The translations under genes and the position numbers were made by a program. Under the pieces are notes generated by a model. That model had not been told where the DNA came from. It saw nothing but the letters and a program-made list of their open reading frames with translations, and searched no databases. DNA of 64,000 bases from Alteromonadaceae bacterium. GTDB lineage: Bacteria > Pseudomonadota > Gammaproteobacteria > Enterobacterales > Alteromonadaceae. The stretch spans positions 1-64,000 of the forward strand of contig JABSOI010000032.1 of assembly GCA_013216015.1 (NCBI GenBank), given 5' to 3'. Shown here in pieces: positions 7,444-17,302 of this stretch; positions within the stretch are counted from its first letter, which is position 1, and each line of letters starts with the position of its first letter.

Positions 7444-7655
7444 TATTCCTCTTTATCTTTTCCCGATTTTTTATTATTTCTATAGGCAAAAATATAAGAA
7501 GGAATCATAAAAAAGATAGCATCATACAAAGATATATCTATATAGCCTTGATTATAATAAGAAAAAAAAGCAAGTATGCAACAAAGAAAAATATATGAAA
7601 TAAAAAACATCTTAAAATTTATACTTAATAATTTAGTCATCATCTGGTACTCCAC
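7443..7655 (-). CDS. Small two-TM membrane protein
   Basis: A 70-residue product with two hydrophobic segments (MFFISYIFLCCILAFFSYY and AIFFMIPSYIFAYR) and a lysine-rich tail (NNKKSGKDKEE). It overlaps the start of the ankyrin-like gene by one base, so both are likely made from one mRNA, possibly as inner-membrane partner and periplasmic protein. The start could be ATG 7655 or the later MMTKLL at about 7643. No family is recognised. Confidence 0.5.
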   Translation of the reverse strand: MEYQMMTKLLSINFKMFFISYIFLCCILAFFSYYNQGYIDISLYDAIFFMIPSYIFAYRNNKKSGKDKEE

Positions 7656-7718
7656 TATCCAAAAATTAAGATTTCCATAAACTGACCTGCCTAAAGGAGG
7701 TCTGATATAAGTTTATTA

Positions 7719-8333
7719 CTATATGCATTCGTTTGCCATCTTCAAATATTTAACGTCAGCTTTACCTTTTGCATCTGTTGCAGCCCACACTGCAACCGTA
7801 ACACATCCAGCTTTTACATCGTTGCCGAATTTAATAAATTGACATGCGAATACAGATCCGCTCATAACACTTTCAATCCAGACATATCCTTCAGCTTTCT
7901 CAACTGCAACGTCTTCTTTGCATTTTTTTATTCGTTGTTCTTCTTCTTTTCGTTGCTCCTTCTCTAATTCCTTTTGTCTTTTCTCATTTTCTTCTTTCAT
8001 TGCTGCAATTTGATCAGCATATTGAGCTAAAATATAATTAGTCATTCCAGAGTAAGCATTATCCCTGTTAGCCGAAAGACTACCTTGAGGATTCCAGTCA
8101 TAATCCCCCCAGTCAATATTTAAAGCTGGTCTTTCTGGTGTCGTCCCGGTAACGGGAATACATTCCATCATAGGGCATTCATCAGCATGAGCTTTTTTAA
8201 ATCCTAAATTCCAACCGGAATTTAGTTTTTTGGAAAATTGTTGATAATTAATGTTGCTAGGAAGGGTGATATTACCCATGAACAAAGCTACAGCAGTAAT
8301 AGATAGTGAAATTTTCTTTATACAACTAGACAT
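7719..8333 (-). CDS. Secreted cysteine-containing hypothetical protein
   Basis: Starting from ATG 8333 (a TTG seven codons upstream is also open), the product is about 204 residues. A hydrophobic N-terminus (KKISLSITAVALFMGNI) suggests export. Then come a region with ECPMMECIPVTGTTP, a strongly charged coiled coil near residues 115-140 (EENEKRQKELEKEQRKEEEQ), and a C-terminal domain with several cysteines (CKEDV, FACQF, AGCVTVA, NECI), plausible as periplasmic disulfides. It lies about 60 nt downstream of nothing recognisable and upstream of the 7443-7655 gene on the same strand. Function unknown. Confidence 0.55.
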   Translation of the reverse strand: MSSCIKKISLSITAVALFMGNITLPSNINYQQFSKKLNSGWNLGFKKAHADECPMMECIPVTGTTPERPALNIDWGDYDWNPQGSLSANRDNAYSGMTNYILAQYADQIAAMKEENEKRQKELEKEQRKEEEQRIKKCKEDVAVEKAEGYVWIESVMSGSVFACQFIKFGNDVKAGCVTVAVWAATDAKGKADVKYLKMANECI

Positions 8334-8354
8334 ATGTAACCACTTTAATATCAA

Positions 8355-9283
8355 AAATTAAACGGCAACAACAAACTTTTAAAAGGTTTGGTTGTTAGTA
8401 ATTCGATCATATAGTAACCATGTTCAGCCTAAAAAGTAACCAGTTATTTTGGTTGTTTGTGTGTTTGTGAATGAATTTTTGTAATGTATTGATAATGGGG
8501 GAAAAGATTTTAAAATTAATTTTATCTTTTTCAGAGTGTGTGGGGTCAGGTCTTGTTTTTTGCACTTGATGCCAAATGAAAGACCAGACTCCCCAGCTTC
8601 TACTGAATGTAACTAAAAACAAACTACTGTATAAGGGTACGGATAGGGTACGCGCTAAAAACAAAAAAGTCCGTAAAACGAATTACACTGGTTTGCATTA
8701 CATCATTTTTCAATGAGTAAAATTATTTTTTTACCAATTTCTCTTTAATTCTTGCATATTTACCTGATCTTTCACGCAAGTAGTTAAGTTGCACTTGACA
8801 AAAATCACCGCGTAGCTTGATTTGAATTGAATAAACATTGGACTATCTTTAAGAAAGGGTCAGTTTACTTTGATTTATAAGTTTGATTGTCCGTATTGAA
8901 TCGATGCATAATCTTTAATTATCAGGTGAATTTAACTGTGGTTACTTGGTGAAATTGAACAACTAATTCAGCCTAAAAAATAGTATTAGATTGTAAAAAA
9001 TAGCGTACCCTTATACAGTGCTTTTTTAAAATGAAGAGAATGAAAATCATTGAATTTTAGGCGGTTTATTTTCCAGTTTTTTCGCTTTTTCCTATTTTTC
9101 TAGTGCGTAGCATAGGTTTATACTGTATTAAGTTATTGTTATTTAAGTTGAAATATTGGTTTTAGCGACAGACATTATGGCTCAGTTCTTAAAGGAGCGT
9201 GAATCTAATAAATAGTTTTGGTTTGTAAGCTAGTGCCCATTCAGAAAAGGATAGGAAGACATGAATAGGATAGAAGAAAAATA
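8355..9283. repeat. Gene-poor stretch with REP repeat, inverted repeat and gene debris
   Basis: Near 8545-8585 is a REP-like unit (GGGGTCAGGTCTTGTTTTTTG, then GAAAGACC) like that at 6360-6405. A 15-bp inverted repeat, ACTGTATAAGGGTAC at 8626-8640 and its complement at 9005-9019, bounds 394 bp and may mark a non-autonomous element. Inside, on the minus strand (about 8734-8840), a start-less frame reads [20 protein letters not shown] and ends EKLVKK, looking like the C-terminus of a lost gene. The last 250 bp upstream of dtd are AT-rich with no clear signal. Confidence 0.45.
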
Positions 9284-9721
9284 ATGATAGCTTTATTACA
9301 GCGAGTTAGTGAAGCCAGCGTAACGGTTAATAACCAGATTATTGGCGAGATAAATCAGGGTTTATTAGTATTTTTAGCAATTGAGCCTCAAGATAATGAG
9401 GTTAAAGCAAAGAGATTATCGGAGCGTGTTTCCGGTTATCGAATATTTGAAGACGAACAAGGAAAAATGAACCTTAATGTAAAACAAATAAATGGTGAAA
9501 TTCTTGTTGTTTCTCAATTCACTCTGGCAGCTGATACAAGTCGCGGCATGCGTCCTAGTTTTACCAGTGCAGCAGCACCACAAATGAGTAATCGATTATA
9601 TGAATTGTTTTGCCAAAAGCTTAGAAATCAAGGTTTCAAAGTTCCAACAGGTGAATTTGGAGCGGATATGAAGGTTAGGCTGTTGAATGATGGTCCTGTA
9701 ACGATTAGGTTGACTTGTTAG
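9284..9721 (+). CDS. dtd: D-aminoacyl-tRNA deacylase
   Basis: A 145-residue protein, the usual length for bacterial DTD. It hydrolyses D-aminoacyl-tRNAs (and misacylated Gly-tRNA), keeping D-residues out of translation; it is a cytoplasmic homodimer. Diagnostic features are the start [13 protein letters not shown], the SQFTLAADT catalytic motif near residues 77-86 and the GPVTIRL cross-subunit motif near the C-terminus. It is transcribed toward, and convergent with, the methyltransferase gene at 9756. Nothing unusual is seen. Confidence 0.97.
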   Translation: MIALLQRVSEASVTVNNQIIGEINQGLLVFLAIEPQDNEVKAKRLSERVSGYRIFEDEQGKMNLNVKQINGEILVVSQFTLAADTSRGMRPSFTSAAAPQMSNRLYELFCQKLRNQGFKVPTGEFGADMKVRLLNDGPVTIRLTC

Positions 9722-9755
9722 TTCATCTGCGAATTGTTTAGTTATACACTCTGAA

Positions 9756-10526
9756 TTATTTATTCTTCGTGAGTTTTATGCCATTAGGCCAAAATTTACG
9801 CCAGTGTAAAAAGGTTCTATTTGGCAAATAACTATATACATTCCTTTTCAATGATCGGAAAACATTCCAGTGATTTGGCATTATCTGAACAACAATATTG
9901 AGATAATTAGGTATGTGAAAATAGGTAATTTGATGGGCTGTAAAAAGTTGTTGCAGTAGCGTTAAGCATAAGTTAACTTCTTCGTCAGTTGAATCGGATA
10001 AATTTATTGATAGGCAAGTTGTTGGTGATATTGTTGCGGCCAATAATTCAAAATGATCAATAACCAGTTTGAAATTAATCAGTTGATCTTGATAAATATC
10101 ACAAATAAGCCAATCTATTTTTAATGAATCTTGTTGTTTAAGCCAATTCTCTGATCGGCTATTCGTAATTGATAAAGGTGATTTTTGCGGATTAAAGTAT
10201 CGTTGAAAACAATCGATGACAGTTTGGTTGCATTCAATACTGCTAAAGGATATTTTGCTGTTTAAATTAGTTAAATAACGGCCCAAATTTCCGCCTCCCA
10301 AGCCTAATTCAACAACCTTGTCAGGACGAAAAAACAACAAAGGTAACATCATGGCAATTTGATGGGGCAGGGTAAGTTGATATGGTTTTCTTTTTAACAT
10401 AACACTTTGTATAACATCGTTAAAAGCTAACCATCGATAATGCGTATTTTCACTTATAGATATTGCATCAGTACTTTTAGTGAAAAAGAGTATCGAACCT
10501 TGTTCAATGTGTTTTGTTAGTTGCAT
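9756..10526 (-). CDS. Spermidine synthase-like methyltransferase-fold protein
   Basis: A 256-residue protein with a SAM-binding-like Rossmann motif VVELGLGGGNLGRYL near residue 93, an acidic strand-2 end (SSIECNQ) and LICDIYQD near 165. This layout matches the SpeE-like family of fused methyltransferase-fold proteins. The aminopropyltransferase catalytic context (GGGDGG and a D-x-D pair) is not canonical, so a polyamine role is not assured. It stands alone, convergent with dtd and divergent from the yiiD-like gene at 10615. Confidence 0.6.
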   Translation of the reverse strand: MQLTKHIEQGSILFFTKSTDAISISENTHYRWLAFNDVIQSVMLKRKPYQLTLPHQIAMMLPLLFFRPDKVVELGLGGGNLGRYLTNLNSKISFSSIECNQTVIDCFQRYFNPQKSPLSITNSRSENWLKQQDSLKIDWLICDIYQDQLINFKLVIDHFELLAATISPTTCLSINLSDSTDEEVNLCLTLLQQLFTAHQITYFHIPNYLNIVVQIMPNHWNVFRSLKRNVYSYLPNRTFLHWRKFWPNGIKLTKNK

Positions 10527-10614
10527 TTGTTTAACTGCATTAGTTTAGTTAAATTGATTAGATGTATAGTTCAAGGATTTAAAAATTTGAGAGTCAATAG
10601 GGCAATCATAGACA

Positions 10615-11688
10615 ATGAATGTGTGCAACGCACCAAAAAATAAGAAAGAATTTCAAAGTTATTATCAATTCAGATGGCAAGTCCTTTGTAAAGAATGGGA
10701 AGAAGAACCTGGTTCAGAACAAGATGATTTGGAAGAGCAATCTTTCCATCGAATGATTGTCGATGAAAATGAGGCTGTTTTGGCTATTGGTAGACTACAT
10801 CAAACGGACCAGCACAACGGGCAAATCAGATACATGGCTGTCGCTCCCGATCAGCAGGGTCAGGGATCAGGCAAGCAAATTCTCAATGAATTAGAAAATA
10901 TAGCGAGCCGTCTGGGGCTTAAACAGTTGTCGTTAAATGCCAGAGAAAATGCAGTTTCATTTTACCAGCAGCTGGGGTATTCACATTTACTCTTTGATCA
11001 AATAAAACATTTTTCGATGAGTAAAACCATAAATTGTGTAGATGACCATCAAAATGAATTAGCAAAAAACTTACAGACTATCTGGCATAAAACTATTCCG
11101 CTCAGTAAAGTAATGAATCTTGAATTAAACTATTATAATGGCCAATTTTTGCAGACAAGTTGTGATTTGCTTTTCAATAAAAACCTGCATAACACTATGT
11201 TTGCCGGAAGTATTTATACTTTGGCTACTTTAACTGGCTGGGCGTGGGTTTATATGCAATTAAAACACTTTCAGCAGCATTTTCAACACCATTTCCCAGA
11301 ACTTGAAATACCAGAAGGGGATATACCCGTGGTCATTCAAGATACGGGAATTTGAGGTGAATTTGAAAGTTTATCTAAAAGGCGCTTGATTGAGCAATAG
11401 CGGGCTATTGGGATTGAAAGCAACGCAATAGATAATCTTTTAAAACGCTTCAAAACCTGCATTTTGAATGATTACGGGTATATAGTCCTGGCCAATGCAA
11501 ATATTCGTTACAGGGCTCCTTTGCGGGGAGTCGCACATGCTTTTACGAATATGAAACAAGTCAGTGGCGATCTTGACGGATTAGCTTCAGGAAAAAAATC
11601 TAGATTTAACATAGAAGTAAGTGTTGCTTGTGGTGATAAAGTGGTTGCCACTTTTGAAGGTTTATACGTAGTGGCTCCTAAAAAATAA
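10615..11688 (+). pseudogene. YiiD-like GNAT/thioesterase gene interrupted by a small insertion
   Basis: The first 246 codons (10615-11355) encode an N-terminal GNAT acetyltransferase (YMAVAPDQQGQGSGKQILNE, ENAVSFYQQLGY) followed by a YiiD-type hot-dog thioesterase domain that breaks off after DIPVVIQD. The rest of the domain (YGYIVLANANIRYRAPLRGV through FEGLYVVAPKK) resumes at about 11472-11688. Between them lies about 124 bp of repeat DNA flanked by TACGGG on both sides. Removing it and restoring one T would rejoin the frame as QDYGYIVLA. The acetyltransferase half may still be made; the thioesterase half is very likely lost. Confidence 0.8.
11349..11472. mobile_element. About 124-bp insertion inside the yiiD-like gene
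   Basis: The insertion is bounded by the hexamer TACGGG (11343-11348 and 11473-11478), a likely target duplication with one neighbouring T lost on the left. It contains the hairpin AATAGC-GGG-CTATT and, on the minus strand, CTTTCAATCCCAATAGCC. A closely related core occurs inside the MITE at 56555-56731, so this is a member of a dispersed short repeat family. No coding capacity is seen. Confidence 0.65.
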
Positions 11689-11702
11689 GAAGACTCAAAA
11701 AT

Positions 11703-11777
11703 ATGAAAAATATCCTTATAGTATTTGGTTTACATTTAATCAGCCGTTTTGTTTATGTAAATTCTGTAATTTCATGA
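11703..11777 (+). CDS. Possible 24-residue leader peptide
   Basis: A short frame, MKNILIVFGLHLISRFVYVN and four more residues, ends in a TGA that overlaps the ATG of the next gene (ATGA). A purine-rich AAGAAGA precedes it. The overlap would allow translational coupling of the downstream oxidoreductase. The peptide is hydrophobic with no known family; it may also be chance. Confidence 0.25.
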   Translation: MKNILIVFGLHLISRFVYVNSVIS

Positions 11778-12643
11778 ATATTTCTGTTCTACCAATAAGT
11801 ATTGGTATTATAGGTTGTGGTTGGCTTGGTAAAGCGCTGGCTAAAGATCTTCTTAAAAAGGACAGTGGTCAAATGTGTTCTATTTTAGCGACCAGTCAAT
11901 CGACCGAAAATATTGAGATGTTACAGCAACTCGGTATTAAGGCGACTGAATTAACGCTACCTGCTACACGGGCAGAGTTAAATAAACATCCGATTTTTGA
12001 ACAGGAAAATATTATAATTTGCATTCCACCTAAGCTAAAATATGGGCAGTCAGATTATTCAGATAAAATACAACAATTAGTTCACGCCGCAGAATTTAAT
12101 CAAGTTAAACGTTTAATTATGGTGAGTACAACGGCAGTATACAATGGTTTGACAGGTGATGTAGATGAGCAATCTGCATTAGAATTTTCCGCTGAAAAAG
12201 TCAGTATTATGAATAAAGCTGAGCAAGCCCTTTTGTCATTTGAAGGAAACTCGGCAATTATTCGTCTGGCTGGTTTAATTGGACCAGAAAGGCACCCAGG
12301 CAGATTTTTATCTAGGGGAAAAAAGATTTCCAATGGTAATGCCTGGGTTAACTTGATCCATCAAAAAGATGCCGTTGGTTTGCTTAAGTGTTTGCTTTTG
12401 CAACAAGAGCTAACAGGTATTTTTAATGGTGTTAGTAAAACTAAAGCGAGTAAAAAGGAATTCTATCAAGCGGCTGCAAAATCTCTTGGTTTACCCATGC
12501 CTGAATTTTTAGTTGATGACCAAATTACTGAAAGTCTGAATGGTAAGAGCAAAAAAATTAATGGTACAAGAACATGTCGACAATTAGCTTATCAATTTGT
12601 GTATGATGATTTGCTGATGTGGCTTACAAATAATTCTGCTTAA
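11774..12643 (+). CDS. NAD(P)-dependent epimerase/oxidoreductase, YeeZ-like
   Basis: A 289-residue Rossmann-fold protein. The N-terminal nucleotide-binding motif is IGIIGCGWLGKALAKDL near residue 10. The SDR-like core includes VSTTAVYNGLTGDVDE (Ser-Tyr region near 118-125) and IIRLAGLIGPERHPGR near 160, typical of the YeeZ group of extended SDRs. No substrate can be read from the sequence. The start ATG overlaps the stop of a possible leader peptide. It is monocistronic or paired with the small membrane gene at 12731. Confidence 0.75.
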   Translation: MNISVLPISIGIIGCGWLGKALAKDLLKKDSGQMCSILATSQSTENIEMLQQLGIKATELTLPATRAELNKHPIFEQENIIICIPPKLKYGQSDYSDKIQQLVHAAEFNQVKRLIMVSTTAVYNGLTGDVDEQSALEFSAEKVSIMNKAEQALLSFEGNSAIIRLAGLIGPERHPGRFLSRGKKISNGNAWVNLIHQKDAVGLLKCLLLQQELTGIFNGVSKTKASKKEFYQAAAKSLGLPMPEFLVDDQITESLNGKSKKINGTRTCRQLAYQFVYDDLLMWLTNNSA

Positions 12644-12730
12644 CTAACCTGAATTCGGGTTAAATAGTAAACAAAAGTTTTTAATGAAGTTTGATGCTCA
12701 ACTAAAATAGGTATTAGGGGTGAAATAAGA

Positions 12731-12958
12731 GTGAATAAAATGTTCTGGTTAAAAAATAAATCGGTTTTGTTGTTTATTGTCCTTTTTATACATATTACTT
12801 TTTTGGATTTATTTAATGGAAATGGTTATGAACTTTTTGTTTTGTGGGAAAAAAGCATTGAATTATTGACGATTATTACTCACTTAGTGATCGCTGGGTT
12901 ATCAGTGTTATTTTATCTGTTAATTGGTAAATTACGGGCGAAATCACCGGAAGGATAA
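12731..12958 (+). CDS. Small two-TM membrane protein
   Basis: A 75-residue product starting at GTG 12731 (an ATG lies at 12740), preceded by GGGGTGAAATA. It has two hydrophobic segments: SVLLFIVLFIHITFLDLF and ITHLVIAGLSVLFYLLIG. The C-terminus is basic and cytoplasmic-like. The gene lies 88 nt after the oxidoreductase, same strand. No family is recognised. Membership of an operon is uncertain. Confidence 0.5.
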   Translation: MNKMFWLKNKSVLLFIVLFIHITFLDLFNGNGYELFVLWEKSIELLTIITHLVIAGLSVLFYLLIGKLRAKSPEG

Positions 12959-13046
12959 CTTACATTGGAGGGAGTTTGATAGGGGGGGATAGAATTTGAT
13001 AGGCGTTTGCTGGGTAAAGCTGTTGTCGAATAATACAAAAAATAAA

Positions 13047-13082
13047 CCAGCCCAGTCGATTCAATGAAACAAGCAGGGCTGG
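13047..13082 (-). terminator. Rho-independent terminator of the SPFH operon
   Basis: On the minus strand, CCAGCCC (13082-13076) pairs with GGGCTGG (13053-13047) and is followed by TTTATTTTTTG. It lies 17 nt beyond the stop of the second SPFH gene. Confidence 0.75.
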
Positions 13083-13098
13083 ATTAATTGTCTAACGA

Positions 13099-14034
13099 CT
13101 ATTTTGAATTAATGTTAATAGTTGCCAGCCATTGATCGAAATCTAATAAGTTAGCAGGCAGGATCACCTTTCTATTCTTCTGACTTAAACCACTGAGTTG
13201 CTGTAAATATTGCTCACTCAGTTGCATGTTTATTGCCTGCTGACCACCTGGTTGTTCAATTGCAGAAGCAATTTTGCTAATAGAATCACCAGTGGCTTTG
13301 GCAATAGCCAGGATCTCAGCTGATTTACCTTCTGCAGCATTGATTCTACGTTGTTTCTCACCTTCAGAAATATTAATCATCTCAGTCATTAAGCCTTCCG
13401 AACGATTAATTCTACTGGCTTTATCCCCTAAGCTTTTAGCTAAAATAGCACGGCGTTCACGTTCAGCGTTAACTTGCAGTTCCATCGCATTTTTAACGGT
13501 TAATGGTGGTGTGATATTTTTTATTTCATAACGATGAACACATATACCCCAGGATTCACCAGCCTTATCTAATACATCAACTACTTTGGCACTGATAATA
13601 TCTCGTTCTTCAAAAGTTCGGTCTAAATCCAGAGTACCAATAATAGAGCGTGTAGTGGTTTGGGCTAACTGCATGGCAGCAAAGCGATAATCAGTAATAC
13701 CATAGCTAGCTTTAAGTGAATCGACTACCTGGATATAAATAACCCCATCAACTTCAACGTTTACTTCATCTTTTGAAAAACATTCCTGTGGCGGTACATC
13801 AATGGTTTCTTCTTTTAAATCCAGTATAAATGCAACACGGTCAATAAAGGGTAATAGCATATGAAATCCCGGATCTAGCGTACAACGGTATTTCCCCAGT
13901 CGTTCTACCACATAAGCTGATTTTGTTGGTACCAGACAAATGGCTTGAACAAATTTGTAAGCGAGAAATAAAAATATTGCTGCCCAAATGGCTAACATGA
14001 CCATATCTAGTTGGCTGGTATTTGCTGGCATCAT
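13099..14034 (-). CDS. SPFH/band 7 membrane protein (QmcA-like), second paralogue
   Basis: A 311-residue protein with one N-terminal membrane segment (MVMLAIWAAIFLFLAYKFV) followed by an SPFH domain (YVVERLGKYRCTLDPGFHML, DVPPQECFSKDEVNVEVDG) and a long alpha-helical region with RRINAAEGKSAEILAIAKAT. This is the QmcA/paraslipin group, which forms ring-shaped assemblies on membrane microdomains and links to proteases such as FtsH. Its start overlaps the stop of the upstream SPFH paralogue (ATGA), so the pair is translationally coupled. Together with NfeD it forms the usual NfeD-SPFH operon. Confidence 0.88.
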   Translation of the reverse strand: MMPANTSQLDMVMLAIWAAIFLFLAYKFVQAICLVPTKSAYVVERLGKYRCTLDPGFHMLLPFIDRVAFILDLKEETIDVPPQECFSKDEVNVEVDGVIYIQVVDSLKASYGITDYRFAAMQLAQTTTRSIIGTLDLDRTFEERDIISAKVVDVLDKAGESWGICVHRYEIKNITPPLTVKNAMELQVNAERERRAILAKSLGDKASRINRSEGLMTEMINISEGEKQRRINAAEGKSAEILAIAKATGDSISKIASAIEQPGGQQAINMQLSEQYLQQLSGLSQKNRKVILPANLLDFDQWLATININSK

Positions 14035-14951
14035 GATTTAGCTCCCTGTACTGTTTGTGTTACTTTGTCCATACCCTCGAAAAAGCCTTCTAATTTTGCC
14101 ATTTCAGCGGGTAAAACAGAGACATCTGCTGTTTTTAGAATATTACCTGTTTGTTGAATAAATTGTTCCAGCAGGCGTGTTTTAATTGCTTTGTCGCCCC
14201 CAGGTTTTGATGCCGCGGAGGCAATTAAATCGATACCTTTAGCTGTTGCCTTTGCCAGAATTTCAATTTCTCTGGCCCTACCGTGAGCTTCATTAATTTG
14301 ACGTTGTTTGTCACCTTCGGATAAGTTTATAGCTTCTTGGCGCTGCCCTTGTGAAAGATTAATAGTGGACTCTTTTTCAGCTTCAGCAAGGGTGATTTCA
14401 GCGCGTTTTTGACGCTCTGCTTCCATCTGTTTTTCAAGTGTATGAATAACATTTTCTGATGGCGTGATATTACGCACTTCGTAACGTAGAACTTTAATAC
14501 CCCATGGATCAGACGCTTTATCAATTTCTTTGACTATGGTTTCATTTAAAGTATCTCGTTCTGAAAAAGTCTGACCGAGATTGAGTTTACCTATTTCAGA
14601 GCGCATGGTCGTCTGGGCCAGATTGACACTGGCGCGGCGATAATCTTCAATACCATAACTTGCTTTGGCACCATCCATTACTTGAATATAAACCAAACCA
14701 TCAACCTCTATTTGCACATTATCACGTGAAATACAGCTTTGAGACGGAATATCTAATACTTGTTCTCTTACCTCATGACGATAAGAAACTTTATCGAAAA
14801 AAGGGATCAGAAAATGCAGGCCGGGCTTCATAACCGCACGAAATTTCCCTAATCGTTCAACCACACAAACTTCGCGCATCGGGACGATTAAGACAAGCTT
14901 TACTACAATAAATAGTAAAGCCATAAATATAAAGGTGATTGTAGCTAACAT
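14031..14951 (-). CDS. SPFH/band 7 membrane protein (QmcA-like), first paralogue
   Basis: A 306-residue paralogue of the next gene: N-terminal membrane segment (FIFMALLFIVVKLVLIVP), SPFH core (CVVERLGKFRAVMKPGLHFL, DIPSQSCISRDNVQIEVDG), and helical tail with RQINEAHGRAREIEILAKAT. Two adjacent paralogues probably co-assemble as hetero-oligomeric cages, as HflK and HflC do; that is inference. It lies about 145 nt downstream of the NfeD gene. It belongs to the stomatin-like paraslipins rather than to HflKC. Confidence 0.88.
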   Translation of the reverse strand: MLATITFIFMALLFIVVKLVLIVPMREVCVVERLGKFRAVMKPGLHFLIPFFDKVSYRHEVREQVLDIPSQSCISRDNVQIEVDGLVYIQVMDGAKASYGIEDYRRASVNLAQTTMRSEIGKLNLGQTFSERDTLNETIVKEIDKASDPWGIKVLRYEVRNITPSENVIHTLEKQMEAERQKRAEITLAEAEKESTINLSQGQRQEAINLSEGDKQRQINEAHGRAREIEILAKATAKGIDLIASAASKPGGDKAIKTRLLEQFIQQTGNILKTADVSVLPAEMAKLEGFFEGMDKVTQTVQGAKS

Positions 14952-15094
14952 AGCTTTCTCCTGTGCTAATATTATTGAAATTGATAGATTTTATTATTAG
15001 TTTTACTTGTGTTTATACTTTAGTTGTAAATTGTGATAATTACCATACAAACTAAACTGGTTGCAGATTAATTATTAGTTCAGTACAGTGGTGG

Positions 15095-15547
15095 TTAATT
15101 GGCCTTTTCGACTACTAATGATATGTTTTCTTTACAGATAATGGTTGCGCGTTCCCCAGCCGGTATTTCTGAGCCATCACCTAATGCTGTCCAGGTGGAC
15201 CCTTGAAATTCTACTCTGCCTGTTTGGTTGCCGGGTCCTATTTTTTCAGTAACCAAAACCTCTTTGCCATAAATATCAACCTCTTCATAAACATTATCAA
15301 TACGTTGTCCACTATTTAAAAAGCGTTCAGTAAATAAATAGGCGACAAAAAGTAAAATAGATGCGGAGATAAACCAGGTTGTTAACGTTAATACCCAGGT
15401 ATCAAGATATTGTTGATGGACACCAATGGCGACAATAAGCGAAGCAATGCCTAAATTTAATAAGATACCTCCCGGTACAAAAATTTCGGCAAGAGAAAGT
15501 ATAACAGCAATAACGAGCCAGGTTTCGAGCAGTAATAAAAAGTCCAT
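15095..15547 (-). CDS. NfeD-like (YbbJ) membrane protein
   Basis: A 150-residue protein with three or four N-terminal membrane segments (LETWLVIAVILSLAEIFVPGG, then IASLIVAIGVH, and ISASILLFVAYLF) and a C-terminal OB-fold: DIYGKEVLVTEKIGPGNQTG then VEFQGSTWTALGDGSEIPAG. This is the short NfeD form that is encoded next to SPFH proteins and acts with them in the membrane. It is first in the operon. Promoter elements were not clearly resolved. Confidence 0.88.
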   Translation of the reverse strand: MDFLLLLETWLVIAVILSLAEIFVPGGILLNLGIASLIVAIGVHQQYLDTWVLTLTTWFISASILLFVAYLFTERFLNSGQRIDNVYEEVDIYGKEVLVTEKIGPGNQTGRVEFQGSTWTALGDGSEIPAGERATIICKENISLVVEKAN

Positions 15548-15715
15548 TATTTATCCCTTCCTTTTGTTAGTGTCATGCTTATTGGTATGTCGTGCTTCGT
15601 AATGAAGATAATTTAAATAAGCGAGCTAGTTACTAAAGTTAGCAATGATGACATAATATGTCAATGATAGAGGTGAAAAACGTTAGCTTTTCACATCCTT
15701 TATGAATATAAAAAA

Positions 15716-15735
15716 GCCAGTTTAAATTAACTGGC
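15716..15735 (-). terminator. Terminator downstream of hutH
   Basis: The hairpin GCCAGTT-TAAATT-AACTGGC lies 23 nt after the hutH stop and is followed on the minus strand by TTTTTTATATTC, a standard intrinsic terminator. Confidence 0.8.
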
Positions 15736-15757
15736 TTTAGGTAGAGGAGGTTTTTGC

Positions 15758-17302
15758 TTAGAAACTCGGTAGTAAATTTACAGGTATAAAGCTATTTAAA
15801 TCACCGTCAGAAATTATGACGGAAGCATCGGCAATATCCGGGGCAAAGTATCTGTCTTTATCGTAGAAGCTTACTTGCTGACGTAAGATTGCTTTCGCTT
15901 GTTCTATTTTAGTTGAGCTTTTAAGTGGTGCTCTAAAATCTAATCCTTGTGCCGCAGCTAAATATTCAACAGCTAAAACACCGTTGGTATTTTCAGCCAT
16001 ATCTGCCAAACGGCGACCGGCAAATGCTGCCATTGACACGTGATCTTCCTGATTAGCTGAAGTTGGTAAACTGTCAACAGATGCAGGGTGAGCCAGACTT
16101 TTATTTTCAGAAGCCAATGCAGCAGAGGTAACTTGTGCGATCATAAAACCAGAGTTAACTCCTCCATTTTCAACTAAAAATGCCGGTAATTTACTTAAGT
16201 TGGCATCAATTAACAACGCCATACGACGTTCTGACAACGAACCAATTTCAGCTATGGCTAATGCTAGATTATCTGCCGCCATGGCAACAGGCTCTGCGTG
16301 GAAGTTACCGGCAGAAATAAAATCGCCTTCGTTGGCAAAAACTAACGGGTTATCAGTTACACCGTTTGCTTCAATATGCAGAACTTCAGCGGCCTGACGA
16401 ATTTGTGTTAAACAGGCTCCCATTACTTGTGGTTGACAACGTAATGAGTAAGGGTCTTGAACTTTTTCACAATCGATATGTGAACGACCAATTTCAGAAT
16501 CATCGGTTAATAATTGACGATAAGCACTGGCTGCGTCGATTTGTCCTATTTGACCACGTACAAAATGTACACGGTGATCAAATGGAGCACGGCTGCCTAA
16601 TGCTGCTTCAACCGACATTGAACCTATGGTGACAGCAGCTGCAAACAAATCTTCCGCATGGAATAAACCTTCTAATGTAAAAGCGGTCGATGCTTGTGTT
16701 CCGTTTAATAAAGCTAAGCCTTCCTTCGCTTCTAAATCAATGGGTTCAAGACCTGCAATTTTTAACCCTTCATTCGCAGGAATGATTTGGTCTTGATAAG
16801 ACATTTCACCTTCACCTAATAAAGGCAATACCATGTGTGATAATGGTGCTAAATCACCAGAGGCACCCACTGAGCCTTTTTTGGGTACACAAGGATAAAC
16901 TTGTGCATTTAATAGTTGAAGAAGTGCCTGAATAACTTTTAAACGTATGCCGGAAAAACCACGGGATAATGAATTAATTTTTAATACCATCATTAGGCGT
17001 ACGGTAGCATCTTCCATATATTCACCAAAACCAGCCGAATGAGAAAGTACTATTGAGCGTTGTAATAACTGAAGTTCATTTGTTTGAATGCGCGTGTTGG
17101 CAAGTAAACCAAAACCGGTGTTGATACCGTAAACCACGCAATTTTCTTCTATAATTTTTTGAACTGCTTCGGCACTTTTGTTGATTTCATTAAATGCACT
17201 TTTGTCCAGGCTGTAAGTAATACCATCGTAACGGCTTACATCGCGTAATTGTGCCAAGGTTAATTGTCCCGGAATGATATTTAATTCTGTAATAGCAGAC
17301 AT
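15758..17302 (-). CDS. hutH: Histidine ammonia-lyase
   Basis: A 514-residue protein of normal family length. It deaminates L-histidine to urocanate, the first step of histidine degradation, as a cytoplasmic tetramer. The MIO cofactor triad Ala-Ser-Gly is in [15 protein letters not shown] (residues 147-149); YGINTGFG near 58 and [11 protein letters not shown] near 365 are further signature regions. It lies downstream of hutU on the same strand with a 116-nt gap, so a hutU-hutH operon or two close transcription units are both possible. A terminator follows. Confidence 0.98.
   Translation of the reverse strand: MSAITELNIIPGQLTLAQLRDVSRYDGITYSLDKSAFNEINKSAEAVQKIIEENCVVYGINTGFGLLANTRIQTNELQLLQRSIVLSHSAGFGEYMEDATVRLMMVLKINSLSRGFSGIRLKVIQALLQLLNAQVYPCVPKKGSVGASGDLAPLSHMVLPLLGEGEMSYQDQIIPANEGLKIAGLEPIDLEAKEGLALLNGTQASTAFTLEGLFHAEDLFAAAVTIGSMSVEAALGSRAPFDHRVHFVRGQIGQIDAASAYRQLLTDDSEIGRSHIDCEKVQDPYSLRCQPQVMGACLTQIRQAAEVLHIEANGVTDNPLVFANEGDFISAGNFHAEPVAMAADNLALAIAEIGSLSERRMALLIDANLSKLPAFLVENGGVNSGFMIAQVTSAALASENKSLAHPASVDSLPTSANQEDHVSMAAFAGRRLADMAENTNGVLAVEYLAAAQGLDFRAPLKSSTKIEQAKAILRQQVSFYDKDRYFAPDIADASVIISDGDLNSFIPVNLLPSF

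Noticed and set aside
8407-8664. 85-codon minus-strand frame
   Set aside because: Made of REP-like repeat sequence; composition follows the repeat, not a protein family.
16366-16632. 88-codon plus-strand frame antisense to hutH
   Set aside because: Lies wholly inside the conserved hutH frame, no independent signals.
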